Shown here piece by piece: positions 7,715-17,105 of a DNA stretch of 58,547 nt. The translations under genes were made by a program, and so were the position numbers. Source of the DNA: Actinomycetota bacterium. Its GTDB lineage: Bacteria; Actinomycetota; CADDZG01; JAHWKV01; JAOPZY01. The notes below the pieces were generated by a model. It did not search any database. It was given only the letters and a program-made list of their open reading frames with translations, and was not told the DNA's origin. How positions within the stretch are numbered: the stretch's first letter is position 1; each line of letters begins with the position of its first letter. Where the stretch lies: NCBI GenBank assembly GCA_035765775.1, contig DASTWV010000013.1, forward strand, positions 1-58,547, written 5' to 3'.

Positions 7715-9373
7715 TCACGGGACGGGCACCGCAAGCATGCGACGCATTCCACCGCCTTCCCGTGGCTGGACGAGCCAGGTGGCGCCGAGACCGGCCGCCC
7801 GGCTCTCAATGTTGGTGAGCCCGTGCCCTCGGGTGGCGGTGGCCGGATCGTAGGGCTCACCGTTGTCCTCCACCGTGAGTTGCACGCTGTCCGGGAGCGG
7901 GCTCACAGCGACGTGGACCTGCGTCGCCTTCGAATGCCGGGCGATGTTCGACAGGGCCTCGCGCAGGATCTGGATCATGCTGGCCTCCTGATCGGTGCTC
8001 AAGCGGGCGAGGGCTTCTCGGTCGAGGTCTGGAACGACCTGCGCCAAGGTGTTGACCTCAAATTCTTTGATCAGCTGATGGATGGCGCCCTCACCGCCCT
8101 GCTCGATGATGGCGTGGGGGCGGAGTTGGAAGATGTAGTTGCGCACGTCGCGCACCACGTCGTCCAGGCGGGTGATGGCCTCGTCGAGGCGGGCCCGCAC
8201 CCGTGGGGTATCCCTATCCAGCAATCCCATGGACCCCTGCAACGACAGGCCAACTGAGTAGATGGCCTGGATGACGCCGTCGTGGAGCTCACGGGAGATG
8301 CGTTCTCGTTCCTCGAGCACGGCCATCTCCCGCAGCATCCCGCTGAGCCGTTCGTTCTCGAGGGCCATGGCCACCTGGTTGCCCAGCATCTGGAGCACAA
8401 GCAGGTCGTCATCGGTGAACGGCCGCCCGCCCGCCTGCCCGTAGACGGCCAGCGCGCCCAACGGGCGATCGCGGATCTGCAGCGGCGCAAACGCACCATT
8501 TTCAGGGTTGCCCAGTAAGCGCCGCACCTGGCCGTTGATCTCGGGGTCGGAACTCAGGTCGTTCACCCGTTCGGGACGGCCACGGTCCATGATGGCCCCC
8601 GACTTCGATGTCCCGGGATGGAGGTGCGCCCCGATGAGCTTTTCCGGCTCCGGTCCGCCCACGGCCTGGCGGATGACCAGGTCGTTGCTGTCGGGGTCGC
8701 GCAGCATCACCGTCGCCCGGGTGCCGTTGGTGAGCGAGCGCGCCTCCTCGGCCAGCGCACGCAGGATCTGGTCGGTGGTCGTGGGGGCGACCAGCAGCCG
8801 CCCCACCCGGTTCACCGAGGCAAGCTGAGCGAGGCGCTGGGTCAGCTCCAGGCCACGCACCCGTAGCTGCTCGAACAGCTCCGAGCGCTCGATCGCGGAG
8901 CCGGCCTGGGCGGCCAGGACGGTTGCCAACCGTTCGTCCTCGTCGGAGAAGTCCTGGCCGCCTTCTTTGTCGGTCAGATAGAGCCGGCCGTAGATCCGGT
9001 CCCGCACGACGATCGGCACCCCGAGGAAGGAGTGCATCGTCGGATGATGGGCTGGGAAGCCGGCCGATCGCGGGTGCTCCGACACTTCCCTGAGCCGGAG
9101 GGGAGCGCGTTCGGTCAGCAACGCCCCGAGGACACCCTCTCCGGTGGGCAGGTGCCCGATCGCTTCCACGGTGTCCGGATCCATCCCGGAGTGGAGGAAC
9201 TTCACCAGAGCGCCCTGGCGGACCACCCCGATGGCCCCGTACGAGGCACCGACCACCTTGCGGGCGAGCGTGGCGATGCGCGCCAGCAGCAGGTCGAGTT
9301 CGTGCTCACCGGCGAGGGCCATCGCCGATTCGACCAACGCGTCCAGCCGCCGGGGTCCCTGGCTGTCGGCCAT
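7715..9373 (-). CDS. devS: DevS-like sensor histidine kinase (GAF-GAF-HisKA_3-HATPase)
   Basis: The 552-residue soluble kinase has two GAF domains (about 15-165 and 190-340). A HisKA_3 dimerisation domain follows, with phospho-acceptor H364 in ERISRELHDGVIQAIYS, and a C-terminal HATPase_c domain (REALSNIARHSKA, GHGLTNIESRAAGLG). The first GAF keeps the LPTGEGVLGALL, HHPTMHSFLGVP and GRLYLTDK segments that mark the haem-binding GAF-A of mycobacterial DevS/DosT. Oxygen, NO or CO sensing is therefore plausible, although the axial His cannot be assigned with certainty. No transmembrane segment is visible. It is probably partner to the DevR-like regulator at 6.5-7.1 kb, separated from it only by a divergent usp gene. 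Confidence 0.9.
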   Translation of the reverse strand: MADSQGPRRLDALVESAMALAGEHELDLLLARIATLARKVVGASYGAIGVVRQGALVKFLHSGMDPDTVEAIGHLPTGEGVLGALLTERAPLRLREVSEHPRSAGFPAHHPTMHSFLGVPIVVRDRIYGRLYLTDKEGGQDFSDEDERLATVLAAQAGSAIERSELFEQLRVRGLELTQRLAQLASVNRVGRLLVAPTTTDQILRALAEEARSLTNGTRATVMLRDPDSNDLVIRQAVGGPEPEKLIGAHLHPGTSKSGAIMDRGRPERVNDLSSDPEINGQVRRLLGNPENGAFAPLQIRDRPLGALAVYGQAGGRPFTDDDLLVLQMLGNQVAMALENERLSGMLREMAVLEERERISRELHDGVIQAIYSVGLSLQGSMGLLDRDTPRVRARLDEAITRLDDVVRDVRNYIFQLRPHAIIEQGGEGAIHQLIKEFEVNTLAQVVPDLDREALARLSTDQEASMIQILREALSNIARHSKATQVHVAVSPLPDSVQLTVEDNGEPYDPATATRGHGLTNIESRAAGLGATWLVQPREGGGMRRMLAVPVP

Positions 9374-9775
9374 GACGCGCCCGAGTTTACGACGCCGTTC
9401 GGGAATTGGCAGGCGGCCGTGTTCGGCCTGACCGGGGCCGGTCCTCGCGGACCGGCCAAGACAAGCCGTTCGGCACCTGACCCCACCGCGCCGGGCGGCG
9501 TAGCGTCACGGTTGGCAAATAGCGACAACCAAACGAGGAGAGTAGTGCACCATGCAGCGCCAAATTTTCGACCGCGTTGTTTCATGGATCGGTGGCACCG
9601 GCGCCAGGTCGGACCGGAGTTGCGGAACTTCAGCCCCGAACCCGTGCCCACCGCCGCATAGGGTCGGTATCCATCGAAGGACATTGGTCCCTCCGGCGGT
9701 GGGCCGGGTGGCCCTCCCCTCCCGGGGAGGCCGAGTCCTAGAAATAGTGATGCCACTCGACGAAGGAGATGTGAT
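9374..9775. other. Regulatory gap with possible small ORF
   Basis: This 402-base divergent region separates the kinase (-) from the CBS gene (+). A short frame at 9552 (MQRQIFDRVVSWIGGTG) has a GAGGAG upstream, but its rest is Arg/Pro/Ser-rich and not clearly coding. The firmest element is the GGAC-N4-GTCC dyad at 9678-9691. Confidence 0.4.
9678..9691. promoter_or_regulatory. DosR-type box upstream of the CBS-ATPase-PEP synthase run
   Basis: AGGACATTGGTCCC matches the DosR-type GGGAC-N4-GTCCC dyad with one mismatch (first G to A). Flanking bases extend the symmetry (AAGGAC...GTCCCT). It is centred about 91 bases before the CBS gene start, an acceptable distance for an activator. Confidence 0.55.
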
Positions 9776-10378
9776 GTGATGCGGCCCCGAGCTGTTGACA
9801 TCATGACGCCCGACCCGGTGACGGTGACCGGAGACACCTCCTCGGGAGGGGTCGCCCGTATCCTGGGGGAACATCACTTCAAAGGGATCCCGGTCGTCGA
9901 CGAGGCCGGACGCGTGATCGGCGTGGTTTCGGAGACTGATCTACTGGTCAAGACCTTGCGCGAGGACGACCTCCGTTCCCGGCTGGATGTGGTCACCAAC
10001 CGCTCCCGCGAGGAGCGCCGCCGCCACCCTGGCGGAACCGCCGCCGACATCGTGACCCGTGAGCCAATTACGGTTCCCGAGCAGATGCCAGTCACCGAGC
10101 TGGCCCGGCTCATGCTGCGCCAGGAGATCCACCGGCTTTCCCTGGTCCGTGACGGCAGGTGCGTGGGCATCGTTACCCGCAACGACGTCCTGAAGGTGTT
10201 CAGCCGCGCCGATGGCGAGACTGCCCTGGACCTGCGCGACGACGTGGTCGAAGACTTGTGGATTGACCCGCACCGCCTCCGCATCCGTCTTGCGGACGGC
10301 GTCGTCACCCTTCAAGGCGAGGTCCAGGGCGAGATCGAGCAGGGCCTGATCACGGAAGCCGCCAGGACGCCGGCGTGA
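9776..10378 (+). CDS. CBS-pair protein with C-terminal BON-like segment
   Basis: The product (about 199 residues) has two CBS motifs: residues 5-62 (DIMTPDPVTVTG to GVVSETDLLVKTL) and 86-140 (DIVTREPITVPEQMPV to GIVTRNDVLKVF). A short BON-like segment follows (RLRIRLADGVVTLQGEVQ). CBS pairs bind adenine nucleotides and tune partner proteins. Hrp1-type CBS proteins belong to the mycobacterial DosR regulon. AAGGAG at 9763-9768 suits GTG 9776 or ATG 9779. The BON part is short: a one-base shift near 10363 would extend it as DAGVTDVDATQLSHA to TAG 10412, so the tail may be frameshifted. A DosR-type dyad lies upstream, and the ATPase gene follows 100 bases later. Confidence 0.85.
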   Translation: MMRPRAVDIMTPDPVTVTGDTSSGGVARILGEHHFKGIPVVDEAGRVIGVVSETDLLVKTLREDDLRSRLDVVTNRSREERRRHPGGTAADIVTREPITVPEQMPVTELARLMLRQEIHRLSLVRDGRCVGIVTRNDVLKVFSRADGETALDLRDDVVEDLWIDPHRLRIRLADGVVTLQGEVQGEIEQGLITEAARTPA

Positions 10379-10478
10379 CCGATGTCGACGCCACGCAGCT
10401 CAGCCATGCCTAGGACCGGTACGGCCGGCGGGTACGTCGATAGCGGGCGGTGGTTGGCGGGCGCTGGCGAGGTGAACG

Positions 10479-13361
10479 GTGGCCGTTGACGTCCAACCGG
10501 CAGCGGTGACCGGCGGGCCGGCGGGCCTCCTGCCAGAAACCCTCGTCCGGCTTCCGGTGGACGAGGTCTACCGCGCTCTGGCCTCAACGCCGGCGGGCTT
10601 GTCGAGCTCCGAAGCCGAGGCTCGGCGTTCCTGGGCCGGGCTGAACCGGATCGTCGAGCTCCCCGGGCCACCGTGGTCGCGACGGCTGGCGGAACAGTTC
10701 GTCCACCTGTTTGCGCTCCTGCTGTGGGCTGGCGCCCTGCTGGCGCTGATTGCCGGGGAGGTGACCGTCGCCGCCGCCATCGTGGCGGTGATCGTGCTGA
10801 ACGGAGTCTTCGGGTTCGTGCAGGAGCACGCCGCCGAGCGCGCGGTGGCCGCGCTGAAACGACTGCTGCCCGGCGATGCGGCGGCGCTTCGTGACGGCGC
10901 GGTGGTGCGGATTGGCGTGGACCAACTGGTCCCGGGGGACGTGGTGGTGCTGGAAGAGGGGGACCGGGTACCGGCCGATCTGCGGTTGGTGATGGCCACC
11001 GACCTCCGGTGCGACGAGTCGAGCCTGACGGGCGAGGCGTCGCCCACCCACAAGGTGGCCCAACCAGCTGCGGAGCGGCCCGGGACCGTCATCATGGCGC
11101 CCAACCTGGCCTTCGCCGGGACGACGGTGACCTCCGGGGAGGGGACGGCGGTCGTGTTCGCCACCGGGATGGGTACGCAGTTCGGGCGCATCGCCGCCCT
11201 CACCCAGGCCGTGGAGGATTCGCCGAGCCCCCTGCAGATTGAGGTCGGCAAAGTCGCCAAACGAGTCGCCCTGCTGTCGCTGGCGATGGGGGCCGGGTTC
11301 TTCTTCATCGGGCACGCGGCGGGCGATCTCAGCCTGCGCGGCGGCGCCATCTTTGCGATTGGGATCGTGCTGGGCAACGTCCCTGAGGGGCTGCTTCCCA
11401 CGATGACGCTCGCGCTGGCGATGGGAGTCAAGCGAATGGCGTCCAGGAACGCCATCGTCAAGCGGCTGTCCTCGGTCGAGACGCTGGGATCGTGCACCGT
11501 CATCTGCACGGACAAGACCGGGACGGTGACCGAGAACCAGATGACGGTCCGCGAGCTGTGGGCTGGTGGCCGCTCGGCGACTGTCACCGGGTCGGGCTAC
11601 GAACCGGTCGGCCGGCTCGACGTCGGCGGGAAGCCGGCCGGCACCCGGGAGCTGGCCCCATTCCTCCCGGCGCTCCGTGTGGGCCAGCTGTGCAACTCAG
11701 CCGCGCTTGTTGCCCCCACCGAGCGGGAACCATGGCGCCTGCGCGGCGACCCCACCGAAGGGGCGCTGCTAGTGGCGGCGGCCAAAGCAGGTCTGGATCG
11801 CCAGGCCGAGGAGGCCCTCCGCCCGCTCGTCCGAAAGCTGGCCTTCGATCCCCGCCGGAAGCGGATGTCGACGATCCACCGCAGCTCGCAGGGCGACGAA
11901 CAGGTGGTGGTCTACGTGAAGGGCGCCCCACGGGAGCTGCTGGCCCACTGCTCGGCGCTGCTGCGCGACGGGGTTGAGGTCGCCCTCACGCCCGAGCTCC
12001 GCCAGCAGGTAGCGGAGGAGAACGACCGGTTGGCCGCACAGGGGCTGCGCGTCCTGGCGATGGCCTACCGGCACTTCAGCGCCGCCGAGGAGAGCACGCT
12101 GGGAACCGCAGAACCGGGCCAGATCGAGCGGCACCTGGTCCTTGCCGGGCTGATCGGGATGCAGGATCCCCCCCGCCCGGAGGTGGCGGATGCCGTCGCC
12201 AAGTGCCATCAGGCGGGGATCAGGATCGTGATGATCACTGGCGACTATGGGCTGACCGCGGCCTCGGTGGCCCGCCAAGTGGGCATCGTCGGAGGCGGAC
12301 CGCTCACCGTGGTGGACGGGGGCGACCTCGACGCCACCTCGGACGACGAACTGCGCCAGCTGCTTGCCGGCGGCCAGGTGTTGTTTGCCCGTGCCACTCC
12401 CGAGCACAAGCTCCGGGTGGTGTCCCTGCTGCGGGCGATGGGCGAGGTGGTCGCCGTTACCGGCGACGGCGTCAACGATGCCCCGGCGCTCAAACGGGCC
12501 GACATCGGGGTTGCCATGGGGCGGGCGGGGACCGATGTGGCCAGGGAGGCAGCGGACATGATCCTGGTTGACGACAACTTCGCCACCATCGTCGGCGCCG
12601 TCGAAGAAGGCCGGGCCATCTTCGACAACATGCGCAAGTTCATCGTGTACATCTTTGCCCACCTCTCGCCGGAGGCGCTGCCGTTCATCCTCTACGCCCT
12701 CTTCCGGGTGCCGCTGCCGCTGACCGTGATGCAGATCCTGGCGATCGACCTGGGCACGGAGACACTGCCGGCGCTCGCGCTTGGGATCGAGAGGCCGGAG
12801 CCCGACGTGATGGCCCGGCCTCCCCGCCCAAGGAGTGAACGGCTGCTGAGCGGGGGCTCCCTCCTGCGCGGCTACGCCTTCCTCGGCGGCCTCAGCACCG
12901 CGGTGGTGACGTCCGCCTTCTTCCTGTTCCTGCACGCCGCAGGCTGGCGCTGGGGAGCCCCGGCTCCGGCGCCCCGGACGGGCGCCGAGGCCGCCACCAT
13001 CGTGTTCCTGGGCATCGTCGTCATGCAAGTGGGCAACGCGTTCGCCTGCCGGACCGAGCGGGCCTCGGTGTTCCGGGTCGGGCTGGCCGGCAACCGGCTG
13101 CTGTTGTGGGGCATCGCGTTCGAGCTCGCCTTCGTGGTCGCCCTGATCTACCTACCCTGGCTGCACCCCGTCTTCCAGACGGCTTCCGTCCCGCTGCTGT
13201 GGTGGGTGTACTTCACGGCGTTCCTCCCGGCGATCTTCTTTGCCGAAGAGCTCAGAAAGCGGCTGGTCCGCGGTCGGGCTGGAGCCGCTCCAGCGCGATC
13301 CGGCCGGCCTGCACGACGGGGGTCATTGGGCCCTGGGGCGGCGCCGGGCGGGGCGCCATGA
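10479..13361 (+). CDS. P2-type cation-transporting ATPase
   Basis: The 960-residue protein has the full P-type layout. An N-terminal cytosolic region (VYRALASTPAGLSSSEAEAR) is followed by an actuator domain with CDESSLTGEASP. The M4 motif is NVPEGLLPT, the phosphorylation site DKTGTVTEN has its Asp at residue 345, and the hinge TGDGVNDAPALKRAD comes before six C-terminal membrane segments. NVPEGLL resembles P2A/P2C pumps rather than heavy-metal pumps (no CPC in M4, no metal-binding N-terminus). CtpF, a P2 pump, is a DosR-regulon member in mycobacteria. Ion specificity cannot be read from sequence. The start is GTG 10479; the C-terminal 35 residues are a basic, Gly/Ala-rich extension. Confidence 0.9.
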   Translation: MAVDVQPAAVTGGPAGLLPETLVRLPVDEVYRALASTPAGLSSSEAEARRSWAGLNRIVELPGPPWSRRLAEQFVHLFALLLWAGALLALIAGEVTVAAAIVAVIVLNGVFGFVQEHAAERAVAALKRLLPGDAAALRDGAVVRIGVDQLVPGDVVVLEEGDRVPADLRLVMATDLRCDESSLTGEASPTHKVAQPAAERPGTVIMAPNLAFAGTTVTSGEGTAVVFATGMGTQFGRIAALTQAVEDSPSPLQIEVGKVAKRVALLSLAMGAGFFFIGHAAGDLSLRGGAIFAIGIVLGNVPEGLLPTMTLALAMGVKRMASRNAIVKRLSSVETLGSCTVICTDKTGTVTENQMTVRELWAGGRSATVTGSGYEPVGRLDVGGKPAGTRELAPFLPALRVGQLCNSAALVAPTEREPWRLRGDPTEGALLVAAAKAGLDRQAEEALRPLVRKLAFDPRRKRMSTIHRSSQGDEQVVVYVKGAPRELLAHCSALLRDGVEVALTPELRQQVAEENDRLAAQGLRVLAMAYRHFSAAEESTLGTAEPGQIERHLVLAGLIGMQDPPRPEVADAVAKCHQAGIRIVMITGDYGLTAASVARQVGIVGGGPLTVVDGGDLDATSDDELRQLLAGGQVLFARATPEHKLRVVSLLRAMGEVVAVTGDGVNDAPALKRADIGVAMGRAGTDVAREAADMILVDDNFATIVGAVEEGRAIFDNMRKFIVYIFAHLSPEALPFILYALFRVPLPLTVMQILAIDLGTETLPALALGIERPEPDVMARPPRPRSERLLSGGSLLRGYAFLGGLSTAVVTSAFFLFLHAAGWRWGAPAPAPRTGAEAATIVFLGIVVMQVGNAFACRTERASVFRVGLAGNRLLLWGIAFELAFVVALIYLPWLHPVFQTASVPLLWWVYFTAFLPAIFFAEELRKRLVRGRAGAAPARSGRPARRGSLGPGAAPGGAP

Positions 13362-13440
13362 TGGTCGGGGCGCATCACCGGCTTTGCCTGCGACACCGTC
13401 GTCACGGCTTGCGGCTCACTGCGCGAGAGGGAGGATGGCA

Positions 13441-15840
13441 ATGAGCGAGTACCGCTTCCTCAAATTCTTCGATGAGTTCGGGATCGGCGACGTCCCCCAA
13501 GTCGGCGGGAAGAACGCCTCGCTGGGGGAGCTGTACCGCACGCTGTCCGCCCGCGGCCTGCTGGTCCCGAACGGCTATGCGATCACGGCCGACGCCTACC
13601 GCTACGCGCTCGACGCCGCCGGTGCCGCGGCCAAACTGCGGGCGACCCTGGACGGGTTGGACCCTACGGATGTCGACGATCTGGCGGAGCGGGGCAAGCT
13701 GGCCCGGGAGATCGTCTACGGCGCCGGATTGCCGGAGGATCTTGTCAGCGAGATCCTTGCTGCCTACGGGCAGCTGCAGGCCGAGTACGGCGACGGCGTG
13801 CGCCTCGCCGTGCGCAGCTCCGCCACGGCCGAGGACCTGCCGACGGCCAGCTTCGCCGGGGCGCAGGAATCGTTCCTCAACATCCGGGGCGCGGACAACC
13901 TGATTGAGGCCACCCGCCGCTGCTACGCCAGCCTGTTCACCGACCGGGCGATCCACTACCGCATCGACTCGGGCTACGAGCACGAAAAGGTCGCCCTGTC
14001 CGTCGGGGTCATGAAGATGGTGCGGTCCGATCTGGCAGCCTCCGGCGTGATGTTCACGCTGGACACCGAGTCCGGCTTCCCGGACGTTGTCTTCATCAGT
14101 GGCGCCTACGGCTTGGGGGAGAACGTCGTCCAGGGCGCAGTGGACGTCGACGAGTTCTACGTTCATAAGCCGACCTTCCGCAACGGGCACCGGGCAGTGC
14201 TGCGCCGGCGCCTGGGCAGCAAGGAGATGAAGCTGATCATGGTCGAGGGGGGAACCGGCCACAGCACCCGAAATGTCGCCACCCCGCAGGCGGACCAGGA
14301 CCGGTTCTGCATCAGCGACGACGACGCCCTGGCGCTCGCCGGCTACGCGCTCGAGATCGAGGACCACTACCGGCGGCCGATGGACATCGAGTGGGCCAAG
14401 GACGGCGACGACGGCAGGCTCTACATCGTGCAGGCCCGGCCGGAGACCGTCGCCGCCCGGCGGGCGACGACCACCCTAGAGACTTTCGTGCTGGAGGAAC
14501 CGGGCGCGGTGGTGATCGAAGGCCGGGCGGTGGGCGAGCGGATCGCCAGCGGCTCGGCCCGGTTCATCGCGGACTTGTCACACCTGCACGAGTTCCTGCC
14601 GGGGGAGGTCCTGGTGGCCGAGACCACCACCCCGGACTGGGAGCCGGTGATGAAGACCGCCGCCGCCATCGTCACCGACCGGGGAGGCCGCACCTGCCAT
14701 GCCGCCATCGTTGCTCGCGAGTTGGGGGTCCCCGCGGTCGTGGGCACCAGTACCGCCACGACCACCGTCCGAGGGGGCTTACCGGTGACGGTGTCCTGCG
14801 CGGAGGGCGAGACCGGGCGGGTCTACGCGGGGAAGCTTCCGTACCGGGTGGAGTGCACCGACCTGAGCGACCTCCCCCGGCCAGCCACCAAGATCATGGT
14901 GAACCTGGGCAACCCGGACCTCGCCTTCAAGACCTCGTTCCTACCCAACGACGGGGTGGGGCTGGCCCGGATGGAGTTCATCATCAGCGAGTCGATCAAG
15001 GCTCACCCGCTGGCGTTGATCCACCCCGAACGGGTCACCGATGCGGAGGCCCGCCAGGAGATTGCCCGGCTGTGCCGGGGCTATCGCGACGGCGGGCAGT
15101 ACTTCGTGGAGCGGCTGTCCGAAGGGGTCGGCACGATCGCCGCCGCCTTCTGGCCGCGGCCCGTGGTCGTGCGCATGTCGGATTTCAAGACGAACGAGTA
15201 CGCCAGCCTGCTGGGCGGTGCCGCCTTCGAGCCGGCCGAGGACAACCCGATGCTGGGTTTCCGGGGCGCCTCCCGGTACGCCCACCCCGCCTACGAGGAG
15301 GGCTTCGCTCTGGAGTGCGGGGCGATGCTTCGGGTACGGCGGGACATGGGACTGACCAACGTCGTGCTCATGCTGCCGTTCGTGCGGCGGGTGGCCGAGG
15401 CGCAACTAGTGCTGGAGCGGATGGCGCAGCTGGGGCTTCGCCGGGGCGAGTACGGGTTGAAGATCTATGCCATGTGCGAGATCCCCAACAACGTGATCCT
15501 GTTGAAGGACTTCGCCCCGCTGTTCGACGGCTTCTCCATCGGGTCGAACGACCTAACCCAGCTCACCCTCGGCATCGACCGGGACAGCGAGCTTGTGGCC
15601 TTCGATTACGACGAGCGCGATCCCGGGGTCAAGGAGATGATCCGCCTGGCGGTCGAGGGCTGCCACCGCTACGGCATCCATTCCGGGCTGTGCGGCCAGG
15701 CACCGTCCGACTTCCCTGACATGGCCGAGTTCCTGGTCGAGATCGGTATCGACTCGATCAGCCTCAATCCCGATACGGTCGTGCGCACCACCGCCAGGCT
15801 GGTCGACCTGGAAGCCCGGACCGGTCGGAGCAATCCTTGA
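13441..15840 (+). CDS. ppsA: Phosphoenolpyruvate synthase
   Basis: The 799-residue enzyme begins YRFLKFFDEFGIGDVPQVGG, the ATP-grasp start of PpsA. It carries the phospho-histidine swivel motif GGRTCHAAIVARELGVPAVVG with catalytic His at residue 420, and a C-terminal PEP/pyruvate TIM barrel (SIGSNDLTQLTLGIDRD, then HSGLCGQAPSD). It converts pyruvate and ATP to PEP, AMP and phosphate in gluconeogenesis. The order and absence of a PPDK regulatory insertion favour PpsA over pyruvate-phosphate dikinase. GGGAGG ends 7 bases before ATG 13441, which decides against ATG 13435. It follows the ATPase gene after 79 bases and may be read from the same promoter. Confidence 0.93.
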   Translation: MSEYRFLKFFDEFGIGDVPQVGGKNASLGELYRTLSARGLLVPNGYAITADAYRYALDAAGAAAKLRATLDGLDPTDVDDLAERGKLAREIVYGAGLPEDLVSEILAAYGQLQAEYGDGVRLAVRSSATAEDLPTASFAGAQESFLNIRGADNLIEATRRCYASLFTDRAIHYRIDSGYEHEKVALSVGVMKMVRSDLAASGVMFTLDTESGFPDVVFISGAYGLGENVVQGAVDVDEFYVHKPTFRNGHRAVLRRRLGSKEMKLIMVEGGTGHSTRNVATPQADQDRFCISDDDALALAGYALEIEDHYRRPMDIEWAKDGDDGRLYIVQARPETVAARRATTTLETFVLEEPGAVVIEGRAVGERIASGSARFIADLSHLHEFLPGEVLVAETTTPDWEPVMKTAAAIVTDRGGRTCHAAIVARELGVPAVVGTSTATTTVRGGLPVTVSCAEGETGRVYAGKLPYRVECTDLSDLPRPATKIMVNLGNPDLAFKTSFLPNDGVGLARMEFIISESIKAHPLALIHPERVTDAEARQEIARLCRGYRDGGQYFVERLSEGVGTIAAAFWPRPVVVRMSDFKTNEYASLLGGAAFEPAEDNPMLGFRGASRYAHPAYEEGFALECGAMLRVRRDMGLTNVVLMLPFVRRVAEAQLVLERMAQLGLRRGEYGLKIYAMCEIPNNVILLKDFAPLFDGFSIGSNDLTQLTLGIDRDSELVAFDYDERDPGVKEMIRLAVEGCHRYGIHSGLCGQAPSDFPDMAEFLVEIGIDSISLNPDTVVRTTARLVDLEARTGRSNP

Positions 15841-15873
15841 CGCCGCCGGCGGTCGGTGGGTGCCGGAGCGGCA

Positions 15874-16008
15874 GTGCGAGAAGGCGCCATCAGGCTGGCC
15901 AACGTCGGCCTGGCCTACGCCAAGCGCTTCGAACGCAGTGGGGATCTCGGCGATGCATCGGCAGCCGGTGCCAGGTGGGAGGAGGCGCTGTCACTCTCCC
16001 TGCGGGAG
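15874..16008 (+). pseudogene. Remnant of a TPR-repeat protein gene
   Basis: A short frame encodes IRLANVGLAYAKRFERSGDL, which matches the repeat unit of actinobacterial TPR proteins of the CHAT/FxSxx type (usually LSNLG-x-AL-x-x-RFERTGDL). No start, no flanking repeats and no continuation are present. The left end of the IS3 element begins about 100 bases downstream. It is probably the leftover of a larger gene lost when the accessory patch was rearranged. Confidence 0.4.
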
Positions 16009-16138
16009 ACATCGATCGGATCGGCATGCTTTCCCAGGCGGACGCTGGGGCCGAGCCTCAGCCCCCAACACCCGAGGTGCCGTGGCCGCCTCGGGGGGAA
16101 GCGGCAGTTGGGCTTCCCCCGTCAGCCGGACACACAAT

Positions 16139-16813
16139 CTAGGCTGCGGTGCGGGTCTTGAGTCGCTCCTCGAATTCGACTGGCGGTACGTAGCCCAGTG
16201 AACTATGAAGGCGTGTTTGATTGTACCAGAGTATCCACTCAAAGACAAACACTCTGGCCTCCGCTATTGTTTTGAAATGAGTCTCGTAAACGAGTTCTCT
16301 TTTGAGCGATGCCCACACCGATTCGGCCATGGCGTTGTCGTTGGAGTCGCCGACGGTGCCCATTGAGCGGGTGATGCCCAGCCTGGTGCACAGCTCGGCG
16401 TACTCGGCGCTGGTGTATTGGCAGCCGTGGTCGGAGTGGAAGTCGCGCTGGACCAGGTCCGGCGCTGGCGTGGCGGCAGGGTCCTTGCGGGTGGTGACCA
16501 CCTTGCGTCGCCCGCAGATGCCCTGGATGCCCAGCATCCGCATCAGCCGGGCCACCTTCTTGTCGTCAGCAGCCCGGCCCTCCCGGCTGAGCTGGGCGGT
16601 GACCCGAGGAACCCCGTAGCGGCGGCGGGAGCCCGACCAGATGTCGTAGATCCGGTTGGCCAGGTAGGACTCCTCGATCGTGGCCGCATCCGGGCCGGCG
16701 CACGTGGCGCCGGCCCAGTCGTAGAACGCCGAGGTCGAGGTCTCGCACACCCGGCACAAGATCTTCACGGGGAAGCTGGTCTTCTGGGAGTCGATGAAGC
16801 GGTAGAGCCTCAC
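16139..16813 (-). pseudogene. IS3 transposase OrfB with integrase-core deletion
   Basis: The 224-residue frame begins with the HTH_21-like region (YRFIDSQKTSFPVKILCRVC), followed by DIWSGSRRRYGVPRV. At DLVQRDF it jumps straight to HSDHGCQYTSAEYAEL. The roughly 60 residues expected between them, including the first catalytic Asp (W-x-x-D-I-T region), are missing. The second Asp (HSDHG) and the Glu (DNAMAES) remain. A DDE enzyme without its first Asp should be inactive. GTG 16813 overlaps the OrfA stop as GTGA. Confidence 0.8.
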
Positions 16814-17105
16814 TCGTTCGACTCCTTCACCCAGAAGACCACAGCTCGTTTTAAGATTTCGCGCTCCATCTCCAGCTCAGCGATGCGCTTCTTCAAGCGC
16901 CGGACTTCCTGCATCTCGGCATCCTCCGGGCCGGGGGGAAGTCCGGCTTTCTTGTTGTTTCGTCGATCGTCTCGGACCCACTTGCCAAGGGTGGCGTCAT
17001 CGACCCCCAGTTCCCTGGCGATCTGGGCCATCGGCCTGCCCGACGTGTGCACCAACGCAATCGCGTCTCGTCGGAACTCGCCGTGTACGACTTGTTCACG
17101 GGCAC
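16810..17105 (-). pseudogene. IS3 transposase OrfA, frameshifted near the start
   Basis: The frame encodes an HTH of the IS3/IS911 OrfA type (EFRRDAIALVHTSGRPMAQI, then ELGVDDATLGKWVRDDRR). A leucine-zipper-like helix follows (LKKRIAELEMEREILKRA), used for multimerisation. The likely start is GTG 17105 after GGGGAGAGG (MPVNKSYT), but it is one base out of frame with EFRRDAI; a single-base loss near 17080 explains this. Together with the orfB deletion the element should be immobile without help in trans. Confidence 0.7.

Noticed and set aside
8574-8590. GGGACGGCCACGGTCC inside the kinase gene
   Set aside because: The spacer is not 4 bases and the site is within coding sequence.
9552-9779. 75-residue ORF before the CBS gene
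   Set aside because: Only the first 17 residues look protein-like; the rest is Arg/Pro/Ser-rich and it overlaps the DosR-type dyad and the CBS start.
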